From assembly GCF_008831285.2 (NCBI RefSeq), contig NC_045144.1, forward strand, positions 24,507,716 through 24,571,715: 64,000 nucleotides of DNA. The letters run 5' to 3'. The translations under genes and the position numbers were made by a program. Below are positions 34,519-47,014 of this stretch, in pieces. The number at the start of each line of letters is the position of its first letter. The first letter of the stretch is position 1. Source of the stretch: Nymphaea colorata. Taxonomy: Eukaryota; Streptophyta; Magnoliopsida; Nymphaeales; Nymphaeaceae. The notes under the pieces are model-generated. The model was not told the origin of the DNA. It searched no databases and saw only the letters and a program-made list of their open reading frames with translations.

Positions 34519-36403
34519 GACATAGAAGAGGGCTGAAAATCATAAAAAACACAATGTATTCATTTCCACGGTTAGGTGTCAATCGGTGCTTTCTTAAGTA
34601 TGGATGGGGAAGAAAAACTGGAATTTATTTGTAACTGGTCATTGGAATTCGAGGAGAACGAGTTTTCTATGCTGCGACCTCATCTACACTGTATGCTGCG
34701 ACCTCATGTACATAAAAGTTTACGTCAGGGGTGCACTCTATGATCAATACATAGTAAGTGCATAGCGTTATGGATTATTTTTTTATTATCTTATACTCTT
34801 ATCATTACTTCCTTACCATTACTTCATGCTCATTATAAGATAAGGAGTGATATGAAATAATAACAGGAGTATAAGACAATTAGTATGAGATAATGATAGA
34901 GCCATGAGATAATAGATATAAGATAATAGGTTTAGGTATGAGATAACAATACCGGTGTGAGCTAATGACAGAGGTATAAAATAATTAATATGAGATAACG
35001 ACATGAGCGAGACAAAAAACGAAGAACTGTTCAAAAGGGTATATCGGTTACAATGATCTGCACTTACACACGCACACAATCATTCGATCTAAGGTTTATC
35101 GAATCCCAAACTTTTTTTTTCTTTCTTGTCTCTACAAAAAGTTTTTTTTATTAACTGAGGGCATTTCATAACAGCACAATTTATATAAACCCCTAGAGAC
35201 TTAGAGTTGTTTTCCTAATAATGTTATGTGAAGATATCTAAAAAGGGTATCTAAAAAACAATAACATAGTTTTAAATCTTGTCACCAAGAGACACACCTT
35301 TTGTTAAGGGCGACTTGCTTGCTAAGGGTGCGGGTTTCCCCCTTTAACATATAACATGCTCTGCATTTTATTGACCTTCTTGAACGTTTCCACAAAAAAC
35401 TTGACAACTTTATTTAAAAATGATTATCCCAGCATATTTATTCTACATAACAATTACCCTAGCATTATTATTTCTACTATCTTAGTTATATGAATTGGAA
35501 AGCAATATGAAAAATTGAAAAGAGATAACAACCTTTGTTAGTCTTCCTGAATACATTATCTTTATTAATTAAAAAATTGAACAGAGAAATTCTCATAGCT
35601 CCTTGAAATAAATAAAGATTTGTCAATGCAAATTGGACACAAAAGGTCGAGTTTGCTCATTACATTAATTATGGTCATCACAGCAAGGGTCGAGTTTGAT
35701 CATTCTTACACAGACAGGAAAGTAATGTGCCATTAATTCTTGTTTCATGTGGTCGCATTTAATTGCAGCTCTACTTCTCTCATTATCTGCGAACCAAATA
35801 TACCAGCCACTTTTCCATTTAAAACATAGTCAGATCTACCTGTTACAAAATATTGGCAAAGAAAAGTTTTTTTGTTTTATTTTTTTATTATAATAAGATT
35901 TCGTTAGATATTTAAATTTTTCACATGTTGAACAACTATTATACTTACTTGGTTCAATGAGATTTTTCTGGGTTCTGGAATACTATTTAACATAATGATC
36001 ATACGTATAGTGAGAACTTAAAACAATAAACCCTTTAAAATTTTAATGTCCTTTAGAATAGTACAGTTTTATTATATCATTTCAATTATCACATTTCACG
36101 TATCCATCACTGTGCATCCAGGAAATATTGTGGGCAGTAAAAGAAGAGCAAGGTTCGAATGAGACTTATTATCCAACGTGCCCAGATCCATTTATTCAGG
36201 CTCGATCATTTGTAGCTTGGATCTTGAGTGAGATTGATCGAATGTTGTTTAGGGATGTTAATATATCCAATTTGGATCAGATACCTGACTGAACCGTTCT
36301 GAAAAATCAGATATAAACAAAATTTTAATGCCAATTGGATTCAGATTCAAATTCAGATATATATAAATACCCACTCTGGATTCGTATATGGACTCAGATT
36401 GGA
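34519..36403. other. Upstream flank of LecRLK and intergenic DNA
   Basis: Contains the former LecRLK promoter (minus strand). No TATA box can be assigned with confidence. At 34840-35000 there is a degenerate repeat of 'atgagataat' type words. From 36230 the text becomes rich in GGATTCAGATT-type words. No genes recognised. Confidence 0.45.
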
Positions 36404-36837
36404 TTTAGTTTTAAAAAAATATTTTATATCCAATGTGCTTACATTTTGAAAATCAGCTGGATTCACTTCAAAATTTCAGATTCACTTCAGATTTAGATTG
36501 TGAAACCAGATTTTGGATTGGATTCAGATATGACTTTATTTATACATATTCGAATCTGAATTCAAATCTGACTATGTAAATATCTGAAAAAGGAAATATG
36601 GTTAAAAGTATATCCAACTTAAATTGTTTAGTTTTAAAAAAATATTTTATATCCAATGTGCTTACATTTTGAAAATCAGCTGGATTCACTTCAAAATTTC
36701 AGATTCACTTCAGATTTAGATTGTGAAACCAGATTTTGGATTGGATTCAGATATGACTTTATTTATACATATTCGAATCTGAATTCAAATCTGACTATGT
36801 AAATATCTGAAAAAGGAAATATGGTTAAAAGTATATC
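36404..36837. repeat. Near-perfect 223-bp tandem duplication
   Basis: The segment from 'tttagttttaaaaaaat' to 'gttaaaagtatatc' occurs at 36404-36614 and again at 36627-36837, offset 223 bases. By eye the two copies are identical over about 211 bases, so the duplication is very recent or conversion keeps the copies alike. An assembly artefact is also possible. The unit itself is rich in GGATTCAGAT-type words and non-coding. Confidence 0.92.
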
Positions 36838-38984
36838 TTAACATTGTTTGACAGTTTAAATTCACCCCCAGACATATATTTATACATGTTCAAGAATATT
36901 TTAATGAAGATAACAATAACTGATTATACGTGAAACATGAAGGGAAGGAATCACAAACAAAGACTCTGGAAGATGTGTGGAACTTCTGTAATTATTGAAG
37001 GAAGAAGAAAGGTCCACGACTGGAAACTGGCTTCAACCCCAGGTAATGGGGTAGGATTGCATTTGTGGTCCTTATTTTGTCGGTACAAGTACATAATTCT
37101 CAAATTTTTTGATTAATAAAGTTTGGGGATTGACCTCCCGTGTAAGTGTTTCCTAGAAATTGGAGAAGCTGAATAATTCAACATGAGAAAGTTGTGAGCA
37201 TTTGGCATTTTACTAATAATTGATATTTTTTGTGTATGCACAAATTTAGAATACGTTGGAGGGGCCGAGGCTGGTGTGGGTGCTGTGTAGGCAATTGCCT
37301 ACACAAATCAACAAAAAATAGCATTTTCATATTTATACTTAGTAATAGTTTATACATTGGTGTCATTTAAAAACTTAAAATTTTAACTAGTACCCTTACT
37401 CATAATTTTCTTCTAGCTCTGCTCCTAGTGATTCGTTTGGTACAAGTACCTATATTCCATATATCACCATCCCCCACATCTTCCATATGCTTCTCCCATT
37501 TTTATAGGTTATTTTTGTTTGTCTCCTTTTTTTTTTTTGGAAGGCATCTCTAACACACCAGAAGAGATAATAAGGGACCAGGGCAGAGAAAACATATAAA
37601 AATCAGTGATAGTTTTGGTAAGCAGTTTATGACTGCTCCGTAGAAAGTTAAAGCTCCCAACAGACTCCTTATCATCTTAAGGTACATGGCCTGCTTTTAG
37701 TATCTTGGGTATCGCCCCTACTATATATCAACTTGCATATAAGGTGGTTTCCTTTTGCAGCATAAAAGATTGATGCTAAAGGATTTGAAATAAAAACTGG
37801 CTGCCTAGAACTCTTACCTAGACTTTGCACCAACCCCTTATCTGAGTAACCATTCTCCAAATCAAAAATCAGGCTAGTGGGTCTCAACTTATTTCGATCT
37901 CATGTCAGTATATAACTATCTTAATTTTATTTATTTTCATATTAATCATTCCCTTTTCCTTTATTGTCCCATAGGTCAATTGCACACATGCACATTCTCA
38001 AGAAATTAAGTGTTTATATTTCAAATTACAAAAAGTGACCAAGTCATAATGAAATAACAATTGGAAATCTCACTTAGTTTCAAAAGAAGACATAAGAATC
38101 ACATCACACTTTGACCAAAATACGTTTGAAAACAATATATTTTCTAACATTTTGAAATCTACATTTCATCAAAAGAGTGAGTTACACTGGCTCTTAACTC
38201 TTCCCCAAAAAGAGAATTCACTTGAAATCAAATTTATATCTGATACCAAATCATGTGATTTGGCAAAAAGAGATTTCAAAATCAATTTATTTGCTAAGAA
38301 GATTTAGCTATATTTTGTCCAAAATCAATACATTTGCTAAATGAAGTTCCCTTTTCCCAAAAGCTTAATCACAAATTGATCTCAATTCAATTCAAAATCA
38401 TGCAATGACATTCAGTTTGCAACAAAGGACTAGATATCCACCTCCAAAACCTCAAATTTTCAAATAAATTTTCAGTTTCTTATCCAATATTTAATTGAAA
38501 ATTGCTAAAAATATCAAGAAAAACTCCAAAATCTTGTGTCAAAACCACAATCCAAGTCAAGTTTGAATACCTTTGCCATCCAATGACACATTTTTTTTAT
38601 TAAAACAATGGTCTCCAATTTGAACATTGTTAAATTTTGAATTTTATTGAAAGAATTTTCCCAATTTTCCAAACAAACAAGTTGAATTTTCAAATAGTTT
38701 ACCAAACTAAGTTAATTTTTCAAACAATTTGTTCAAATTTCATTCCAATTTACCTAAAACAAATTTCGAAATTGATTGTTCAAAACCAACTTCAAAATGA
38801 ACTTCGAATTTTAATCCTCTATGAACGAGAATATAGGATTGTGCCAAATGACATGTACGTGATCCAAGATATATTTAGTCTTTGGTCCAATTACCTTTGC
38901 TAAAAGCAGTATGAACGGTTGGACCTCATCCCAATTAGCGGATCCATTTATCTTAAATTTTTTCTCAAAACCCAATTTGAAATT
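36838..38984. other. Intergenic, no gene recognised
   Basis: AT-rich. A segment at 37255-37440 with 'gtgtaggcaattgcctacac' (palindromic core) resembles text at 44680-44860 ('gtgtgggcaattatccacac'), a short dispersed repeat. From 38030 to 38820 the DNA is dominated by TTCAAATTT/CAAAATC-type words. Confidence 0.45.
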
Positions 38985-39715
38985 TTGCTGCTTCGCGTAA
39001 CTCCTCACACTCAATCGACACCTTAAGGATAGGAGGGGTGCTAACCAACAAGTATTCAACCATGGGATCGTAGGAGTGATTGTAGCTTAAAGCATTGTTA
39101 TTTGCAAAACCAGATGCAAGGACTACCAATCCTGCAACATAAGCATATAAAACAAGAGATGTATGAGGAAGTAGATATTGATCTGCACTAGTGGGTTGTC
39201 TTAGTAACATGATTGAAAAAAAGAAAACCACCGTTCTACAAGTGAGAATGAATAAGGATAACATCAAAATTACCAATCTAAATTTAAACAACATACTCTT
39301 CAAAGACCTCAAAATAGTTCAACATGTAGCATGGACAACTATTAGCCAGTGAAACACTGTAGCACATGGGAAATGGTTAAGACAACCCAAAAGGAAAATT
39401 GTAACCAGCTATAAAGAAACCCGTTCATATGCAAATAAAATGGAGTGAAACTTTCATATCATGCTAATTGATTTCATATGATGCTTTATGATTGATAAAT
39501 TGTCCACAATACTCTTTGATGCCGAGTCATTGGAAAGTGGAAGAACATGAGTTTAGGTACGCTTTCTTTCTCCTTGGCCTTTGCTTGTGCAGAAACTAAA
39601 AGGTTTGAGAGACTAAGGAACATTTGATAAGGAGAACTTACAAGTGACCCAAAGGTGATGTCTGAATCTGGTTCACTTGAGAAGAATATGTTGATGTTCA
39701 GCAAGATTTCCATGA
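38985..39715 (-). pseudogene. GDPDL (SHV3-like) multi-exon relic
   Basis: After a 3' splice-site-like 'ccactagtgcag' the minus strand (39178 down) reads [16 protein letters not shown], then [11 protein letters not shown] and [17 protein letters not shown]3/GDPDL proteins have YLxPHTSxVxDAHKAGLEVYxSxFAND and YNYSYDPxxEYL here, in the first GDPD-like domain. Upstream on the strand, 39480-39590, PKLMFFHFP and, after a shift, SKSIVDNLSIIK fit the preceding KLxFRFL...SLLKNLxFIK segment. A 'gtaagt' (near 39640) follows an exon-like DSDITFGSL. The Asp-Ala-His-Lys of the family has been lost, frames shift, and the second half of the gene is missing. The live protein would be a GPI-anchored cell-wall factor. 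The strand is opposite to the relics at 1.7-2.7 kb. Confidence 0.65.
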
Positions 39716-41011
39716 AAACTGTATTTGCAAGAAGAAAAATTTAGAAAGTTGGGTCTGAAGGAAACATAGAAAATACTTGACACCACTTTGTTTGTATTTA
39801 GCCCTAACAGAATGTATCATTTCCTAGTTTTAACATCATTGTTGAGTTTTTTGTATCTTGTAGTTTTCATACCTTGAAGGCTTGAACTGAGTTGCCATAG
39901 AACTCAAGCTACGTTCAACTGTTGATAAAAGAATCGATTACTCTAATTGATAAACTTTTTCTAGTTTCTGGATTTGCAGAAAGCTACCGCATATGCTGAA
40001 GCTTAATTTCTTTATATTCTTATGGCACTTGGCAGTGAATCACAAAAGCATCTAGAGGAGTGTTTATAGGAATATTGGCATCACTCTCTTTTTCCATAGA
40101 ACACTTAAGATAAATATCATGTGTTATTAACTTCATTTTTTGAAAGTAATTTTGTTGTCTTACATTGATCAAATTCCTACCTACTGGTGCTTAAGGGTTT
40201 GCTTTCTCTCATTTGTTGCAGGTTTCTTGCTCTGTTTCTCGAACCCAAGAAGGATCACAAGTACCGTATCTACTGAACTTCTACCACCATTCTATTGCCT
40301 ATAGAGCCTTCATCTTGAGCATTACTAATGTCTTTAAAGGGTTGAACATATTTCAGGAGAAATTGTAATCAGAGCCATCATCTACATCCCTATCTATTGA
40401 ACATCATTCTACTGGCCACAGAGCCGTGATCTTGAGCATTTAAGATTGTAATCAGCTAATTCTACGTTGGGTTATGTTTTAAATTTCAGCTACTAAATAT
40501 GTAATCTACTAAATTTTAGGTTGTCCCTACATATTTTCTTAATGCAAAATTTTAGTGCAGCCTTCACTTCTTTTTTTTTTACAGACTGAATTAGTAAATT
40601 TGTTACAAAATCATCAATTGGAGAAAAGAGAGTTAGTTATTGGTGATGAAGGTTCAAAAATGTTGTTTAGGAAATTGTTGTGTACTTTACACATTGCTGA
40701 TCACTTCTGCTATTGAGGTAGTATAGAAATACATTTATGTTTGCTTTTCATATGCTATTTTATAGATATCAACTTTGATTCCTTCTGGTTTTTACAGTCA
40801 TGTGACTGTTTGCATTCAAATGGCATCTTATAGAATTTGAATTGCATCAACAATATATGTAGGTACTTCAATGTACGGAACAGGGACAGGCATAGGAATT
40901 GGTGTGGCCTGCTACAAATATTAATGTAGCTTTATTTTCATTAGATGTATGCAGGAATTGAATCCTGAATCAGCTTTTTTCATTCATGATGGATATACTA
41001 GTGATAAAGTG
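39716..41011. other. Intergenic, no gene recognised
   Basis: AT-rich sequence. 'catcttgagcatt' type text occurs twice (40311-40325 and 40429-40442) with similar flanks ('tctattg', 'ccatag/ccacagagcc'), a small degenerate duplication. Bases 39790-40100 may include more GDPDL 5' sequence, but I could not see it. Confidence 0.4.
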
Positions 41012-41269
41012 CACGGAAAAAGCAAACGCCGGGCTTGCATCCTCTAAACCGGTGAAATAAAGCACCGCTAAACACTGAGTCATGGCAACCTAAGATCTTA
41101 AACCGGCGACTTTTGCACCGGTAGAGTTAGCTGTAGCGATGAAATACGTCACCACTATCAAAAACTCTACCGGTGATGCATATTCACCGCTATAGGGAAC
41201 CTCAACATGACCAACCATGGTGCCAGTACCGGCCTTACTTTAACCGCTATGGGCTTGTTTTTTGTAGTG
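41012..41269. mobile_element. Small CACTA-like non-autonomous element or element terminus
   Basis: The right end reads ...GGCTTGTTTTTTGTAGTG, whose complement starts CACTACAAAAAACAAGCC, a typical plant CACTA terminus. The left end CACGGAAAAAGCAAACGCC is a weaker match in inverted orientation. Between them are repeated short words of the form accggtga, caccgcta, accggcga in both orientations, like the subterminal transposase-binding repeats of CACTA elements. The flanking triplets (GTG and AAT) do not match, so the left border is uncertain. Confidence 0.55.
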
Positions 41270-41474
41270 AATTCTAAGGAAGGAGAGTCTTGTGCAGATA
41301 TAGTTGTCTAGACCTGAAGCTTGATACTGGTTAATTGGCATGGCTGCCTTTTCTCATCGGCTGTGTTTCACTTAGTGCCTGATGCGTGTAAAATATTTTG
41401 GTCAACTGATACTTTTTTCTTTGGGAATAAAAGTAGGTAGCCTAGTTATCACTTAGCATATCAGGGAAATTGTG

Positions 41475-43620
41475 TATAGTCACTCACGCTCGGTTAGACT
41501 TCTGCTAAGCATCCCCCATTTTGTCTACATATTTAGGGGTTGTTCTTACTATGAAAACTGTATGAGTGGTCCCTGCTGCCAAATGACTCCTTAACAGTAG
41601 TGGAGCCGCGTTGCGGATTTTGTAAGCAATTTCCCATACCAGTCATTGATACTTCTTTTTTTAATTTTTTTTTGATGTACCTTAAAGTTGAAAGTTAAAC
41701 TAATACTACCCCCAGTCAGAAATTCGGCTTTGCCACTACGCCTTTAGGGTTCTATTTTTCTTCAGCTTGATCTCTTGCTGAAAACCATTTTGGTGATTTT
41801 TGGACTCTGCTTAGTTTGAAGGTGTGAAGCATAGACTCTCCTACATGCACCAAACTCCACAAGTTAGTGATGTACTCCATATTTTGGTGATTGATTATAA
41901 CCTTGCTTAGCTTATCTTGCAATCAAGTTGAGGAGTTACCATGTTCTAAGTTCAAAATATATAGTTTTCCAGTAACTAACAAAAATTCTTGTATAATAAT
42001 GTAATTGCGCTGCATGAACTTCCAGCAGCCACTGCTTGTGAAATCAAATAGGTTTCTTGCATTTGGAAACTGTCGAGGGAGCCCCTCATTCTATTCATGA
42101 GACATCAAATAGGTAATTAAATATACAAATGACAGTAATTAATCCTCTTTCTATGCCATAATTTATAGACACCAAGATTGGAACATTTTGCTACGGGACT
42201 TACGGTGGCTGGTGACATTGGCTAGTGATGTAACAAGTTCTTGCATCATTTACCAGGGTTTGCATGCAACTTTTTGTGTTTTCTGCACCCTTCTCCACAA
42301 TCCAAGCAATTTTAAGTAATAGCATTTGAATATTCTTGTGTTGAAGAATTCCAATCACCATTTGATCAATAAGAGAGACATCTTAACGTATTCATTAGGT
42401 AACCACAATAAGCGGTGAACATGCTGTAAGAAGGGAAGTATTGAAGCGAAGTGTGGGTTGCTGTGCACCATTGCCCCACATCAGACCCAGGTCGGTGACT
42501 CGCGTGCCCTTCATCCAAAAAGTCTTGTCTCTACCACTAAAGAAGGGGTTGAGATAACAAGTTGGAGGGCTAGCGTGAAATTATTCAAGTCATGAGGAAA
42601 CAATTTTTTGAAAGACCATAGTAATTTTGCCTTGCTGGGCCATCCTACATCCTTTGATGGGATATTCATATGGTCCATCTATTGTACAAGGTTGACTGGA
42701 AAATAAACGAATGTCATCATACTTTAAACATGTTTAAGGGTAATTAAAATGGGTGATTAACAATGGATTGGGGCGATCATTCTGAATATTCAAGTGATTC
42801 AAAGATGAACCTCCATGGCTGGATGGTTATTTGTTTGTTTGGTGTCCATAAAAAGCATCACAAAAGATGCATTTGCAACGATCATTTGCTTGACCATGCT
42901 TTTCAATTATGGAATCCAACTTTTATGGCAGTTTTTAACAATACAAAATAACCATCTGGGCACAGAAATAGCTGCCTAATTTCAACACACACACACACAG
43001 ACACACATACACTCATATATATATATATTCCCACTAGCATTGCTTTATTTGATGCTTCTAGTATGTTTTCTTTCCGGGAAGATGACTAACCCAAAAAATA
43101 ACAAACATTATCTAAGTCTACAGATGACCTTGCTCAATTATATGTGTAAACTAGTCATGATTCATTATTTATTTTCTGTCAATGAAATAAGTACATTTTA
43201 TTTAGGATTTACCATCACAGAGGCTGATTCTATCGAATTTCAATGAAGCTCCAACTGTGGGACACCTGACACAGCATTTGGCTCTAGGGATGAAATACCC
43301 CTCTTGTTGAGCGGTAGGATGAAATACCCGTCTTGCTCACCCGGCACAAGGGAAGATCTCTATAGAGTGTACTTATTTTTTAAGTTGGTTCAGTATTAAC
43401 ACAAAAAATATGGTCGATTGAATGCTAGTTGGGTTTGGCTCATGGCAAACATTGACCAAAGAAACACTGGATTTATGAGTCATTTGACCCAAATCATGAA
43501 AATGTTTAATTGATAACATATTTTTTCTGGTCTTATTAAGAAAGAAAATGATGCCTATTAATTACCAGACCCTTCAAGATTTTATCATCTAGCTAGCCCT
43601 AGTCCAGCTTCATCCACATT
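41475..43620. repeat. Segmental repeat copy R1, collinear with 59.5-61.6 kb
   Basis: Begins with 'ctcggttagacttctgctaa' and aligns, with small indels, to R4 at an offset of about 18.04-18.09 kb. Shared words in order include 'aggggttgttctta', 'aaaccattttggtgattttt', 'gttctaagtt', 'gacatcaaataggtaattaa', 'gatgcatttgcaa' and a CA/TA microsatellite at 42988-43028. 'gggaagatctctatagagtg' and 'acaaaaaata' come next. No coding sequence is evident, although it contains a 62-codon open frame at 42763-42951. Shorter relatives are R2 (47.0-47.5 kb) and R3 (53.2-54.6 kb). Confidence 0.9.
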
Positions 43621-45529
43621 TTCTTGTCATTTTGTGCCTTCTCAGCATGCAAATCAAAATAAAGTTCTTAATTAAATGTTAGAATTAATCATCATTAAAA
43701 ATAATTTCTATTTGAACTACAACTTGAAAACAACTTGGATTTCTATCACCCCTTGCATCTACAATTTCTTGCCTTCTGCACCGAATTTCCTCCTCCTCCC
43801 CATAAGACTCAGTCAATTCTTCACATGGAACAACCTCCCAGATAGTAGCAGCTTTATTTCCCAGCTCAATTTTTGCCCAGCACCCTGGACAACTGCTCTT
43901 GAGGCTCTTGATTCTGTTGTAAAAGCGGTATCGTATCACTTATCAATCGGGCTGAGCTATACATGTATGGAAACATATTGTAAACATATTGTAAATTTAC
44001 TTTTGTAATGCATCAGCAATAAAAAAAAATAGCAATAAATTCTGATAAAACCAAGAAAAATTTTTCCTATATAAAACAACTCATCACAATATTACACACA
44101 TAATAAAAATTCACAAATTTTCACCTAAGATATGATAAACATGATAAAATTTGAGGTCTCAAAGACTTTTACAATAATCTTTTTACTGTTTTTACATCAT
44201 ATTATCAAACATTTATAATATGCAACCTATTTATTCATCTTCTTCATCATCATTATAATATTCAAACTCATTTTGCTTCATTGTCTTCATCCCCTTCAAG
44301 TGGAATGTCCTCACCAGCATATGCAGGCACCTCCTTCAATGTTCAAAAGGAGTAGGCCACAATGAGGCCTCCATCCTTTCACATCAAATTCCTCAGATGA
44401 TCACTGCTGCTCAGAGCATCATTGTCAAAATTCAAAAGAAATTGCAAATTCCAAAGAATGGCTACTAATGGTGCTAGAGTCACTCTCAAAAAGCATGTTC
44501 CTTTCTTCCAGCAGCCACAATTCACTTCAAGCCTTCCAAGATAATCAAACAAATTGAAATATTCATCTCCAAAATATTTTTATCGCATGACGAGTGACAA
44601 ATACAAGTCCCATGTGGTGAAACATGAAGAGGTAATCTGTAACTCAAGGTGGCCTCCAGTGGCAGAGTTACATTGTAGCTGGTGTGGGCAATTATCCACA
44701 CCAGCCTACAAATTTTGGCTTATTTACATATGTAAACATAATTGACTTTTATTGTTTCTTTTTTTTTCTTTTACACATGAGTGACCCTTCAAGCTTAAAA
44801 CTAAACAGAGTGCCCCTCAATCAGAAATTTCTAGCTCTACCATTGGTGGTCTCACTATATATTAGTTCCATTTGCATGAATTGGACATCACTTGTCAAAC
44901 GATGGCATGACTTTTTCAATTTGCGATCAAAATTGGAAATGATTGATGAGATGCAAGTATGAATGCCAAGAAATAATTTATGGAAACCATTATTATATCT
45001 TATCAAGTTATCTAAGGATCCCTATTAATATGAAGCAAGAAATAAATGGATTTCTTGGATGAAGGCCTTCACACATTTTATGGCCTTCACACATTCTAAG
45101 TCCTCTATTGCTAAAGTTCATCTTTCATTGTTGATTTTAAGGTGATAAATTATTATAAAAATTTATATAAGGAAAATAAACATATATATATATATATATA
45201 TAAATAAACATTATGCTACATATAAAATAGGTTTTTAAAGATCGACATGCGACCCTTGGAATCCAACCGTATAACTGAAAAAAAAATATTTTACTTGCAT
45301 AATAAGTTCTAGAGTCGTTGGGGTATTATTGTAAACCAACTTAAATTATCTCTGTTTTCCTTTATGTAGTATAAACAAACATAGTATGAACAATTCTTTT
45401 TCTTTCTATTCAAGCAAGCTTTTATAACAATTTGTTTCATTCTATTTTCTTTCCTCTCCTTTTCTTCCCAAATCATTTCTTTCCCTTTCCATTATTTTCC
45501 TTTTATCCTACTTTCCCTCCATCAAAACA
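43621..45529. other. Intergenic, no gene recognised
   Basis: At 44225-44560 the minus strand has a more GC-balanced stretch with an acidic frame end (FEYYNDDEEDE and stop), possibly a transposase or gene relic, not identified. At 44650-44850 a dispersed repeat contains 'gtgtgggcaattatccacac' and 'cagaaatttctagctctacc', related to 37255-37440. A TA run is at 45183-45203. This part of block 41.5-46.4 kb has no clear match in block 59.5-64.0 kb. Confidence 0.4.
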
Positions 45530-45680
45530 GGTGCTATAATAGGTCAACCACACTTCACTTTTAGTGGTGGAGAAGTCAAAAAAGAGGGGAACCACCCTGT
45601 TGAATAGAAACAAATAATTTACGTTGATAAGACTTTTCTCAATATTTTTTGTTATAAAAGAGATAGAACTGTCATGGAAA

Positions 45681-45740
45681 TATATCTATATATATATGTA
45701 TGTATATATATATATATATATATTATGTGTGTGTGTATAC
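45681..45740. repeat. TA/TG microsatellite
   Basis: Compound (TA)n with TG at the end, inside the repeat block; much shorter in the other copy (63584-63606). Confidence 0.9.
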
Positions 45741-45868
45741 AACTAATAATAGATAATGAAAATACATATCACTTCTTTATCTTTATTTTTCTCCTAACTA
45801 TCTATCAAGTTAGATCGGACAACGATGATTAGATGGCTCAATACTCTAAAAAGTCAGTTCACCATTCA

Positions 45869-45880
45869 ATATATATACAC

Positions 45881-45920
<40 letters not shown>

Positions 45921-45958
45921 TACTTCGATCACAAACAAAAACCAACAGACCTCTTACA

Positions 45959-45996
<38 letters not shown>

Positions 45997-46034
45997 CTTC
46001 GATCACAAACAAAAACCAACAGACCTCTTATATT
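45869..46034. repeat. Compound microsatellite with a 74-bp duplicated unit
   Basis: (TA)n(CA)n followed by 'tacttcgatcacaaacaaaa' at 45921, and then again (CA)n and the same text at 45995. The homologous place at 63.6 kb has one copy only. Confidence 0.9.
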
Positions 46035-46082
46035 TGTGTTAAAAAGTGTTCTGAACAAAATATGAATCTCCTAATGTCTTCA

Positions 46083-46174
46083 TTATAAACACTAATTTAA
46101 TCTAAACAATGTTCAAGTTCAAATTACCTTATAAACACTAATTTAATCTAAACAATGTTCAAGTTCAAATTACT
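46083..46174. repeat. 46-bp perfect tandem duplication
   Basis: Units 46083-46128 and 46129-46174, both with 'ttataaacactaatttaatc' and 'aatgttcaagttcaaattac'. There is a single unit in the homologous place near 63.71-63.76 kb. Confidence 0.92.
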
Positions 46175-46407
46175 TTTACAAAAAAAGTATTTTTTCTACT
46201 ATTAAAATTTTGATGTTATAAGTGCCATTCCTTTTTTAATTATTATGGTATATTAATAAAATTCTAACTTAATGTATGTTTATCACCAAATATATTTTAA
46301 GATAGTGCTAAATTATAAAGAAAAGGAATTTTAATAGGCCCGGCTTCTGTCCCTTACCTAAGTGGTATGTTATTTATATATACATATATATGCACATGCA
46401 CACACAC

Positions 46408-46434
<27 letters not shown>
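46408..46434. repeat. (GA)n microsatellite
   Basis: About 27 bp of GA dinucleotides following a short TA/CA stretch. Confidence 0.95.
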
Positions 46435-46440
<6 letters not shown>

Positions 46441-47014
46441 TTAAATGAAACTAAAAACATCCAAAGAGTAATGGCTGCCACAGTACAACTTAAAAAAAAA
46501 TGGATGAAACAAAAGAAAATAGAAGCAGCAGAGAAGAAGAGAGGAACCAATCGTACAGCGAGAAATCCCTCAGGATAGCTAAAAGCTCCACTCTTAGGGT
46601 TTGCAATAAGTGGTGGAAAACGAAATGAGCTTTAGGAAAGAAGTCTTAATTGGGAATGATCCAAATCTTCCACCAGAAAATACAAAACCATTTATGCCAA
46701 CTTCAAATACAGATGGCACATGGATCTACAACTTCAGTTTAAAGGAATAAGACATTTCCCTCTTGTTGACAGATCTAGCACAGCTCTATGTTACAGAAAT
46801 TTCCTAATAGCCATCGGTTAGCAAACTAACCAAGATATCTTGATTACCACGTTATTTTCTCCAGAAACCCCAAAGGAGGATTTTGTGATGGATACAAAAG
46901 AGATACATGGGCTCTACTACATCAACTAAATCGAAGACAAACAAGGCCACCACCAACCACAATCAAATTCTCTTGGCCCAACTAAATTGAAGACAAGCAA
47001 GGCCAGGAGAAAGA
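46435..47014. other. Intergenic, no gene recognised
   Basis: Purine-rich start, then mixed sequence without a recognisable domain. 'caactaaattgaagacaa.caaggcca' type text occurs twice (about 46925 and 46980). Confidence 0.4.

Larger units (their letters stand above)
45530..46400. repeat. Repeat block, collinear with 63.0-64.0 kb
   Basis: 'caaaaaagag.ggaaccaccc' opens the block at about 45577, matching 63072. It continues with 'aaaagagatag', 'tacttcg.tcacaaacaaaa', 'cctaa..t.ttcattataaa', and closes with 'cccttacctaagtggtatgt' at about 46350, matching 63941. The offset is about 17.5-17.6 kb. With R1/R4 this makes two collinear segments 41.5-46.4 and 59.5-64.0 kb. Microsatellites inside are expanded relative to the other copy. 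Confidence 0.88.

Noticed and set aside
42763-42951. A 62-codon open frame in segmental repeat R1
   Set aside because: The homologous frame in R4 is interrupted and differs by indels that do not preserve reading frame, so it is not under coding constraint.
45825-46088. Open frames with Tyr-Ile and Thr-His repeats
   Set aside because: They are translations of TA and CA microsatellites.
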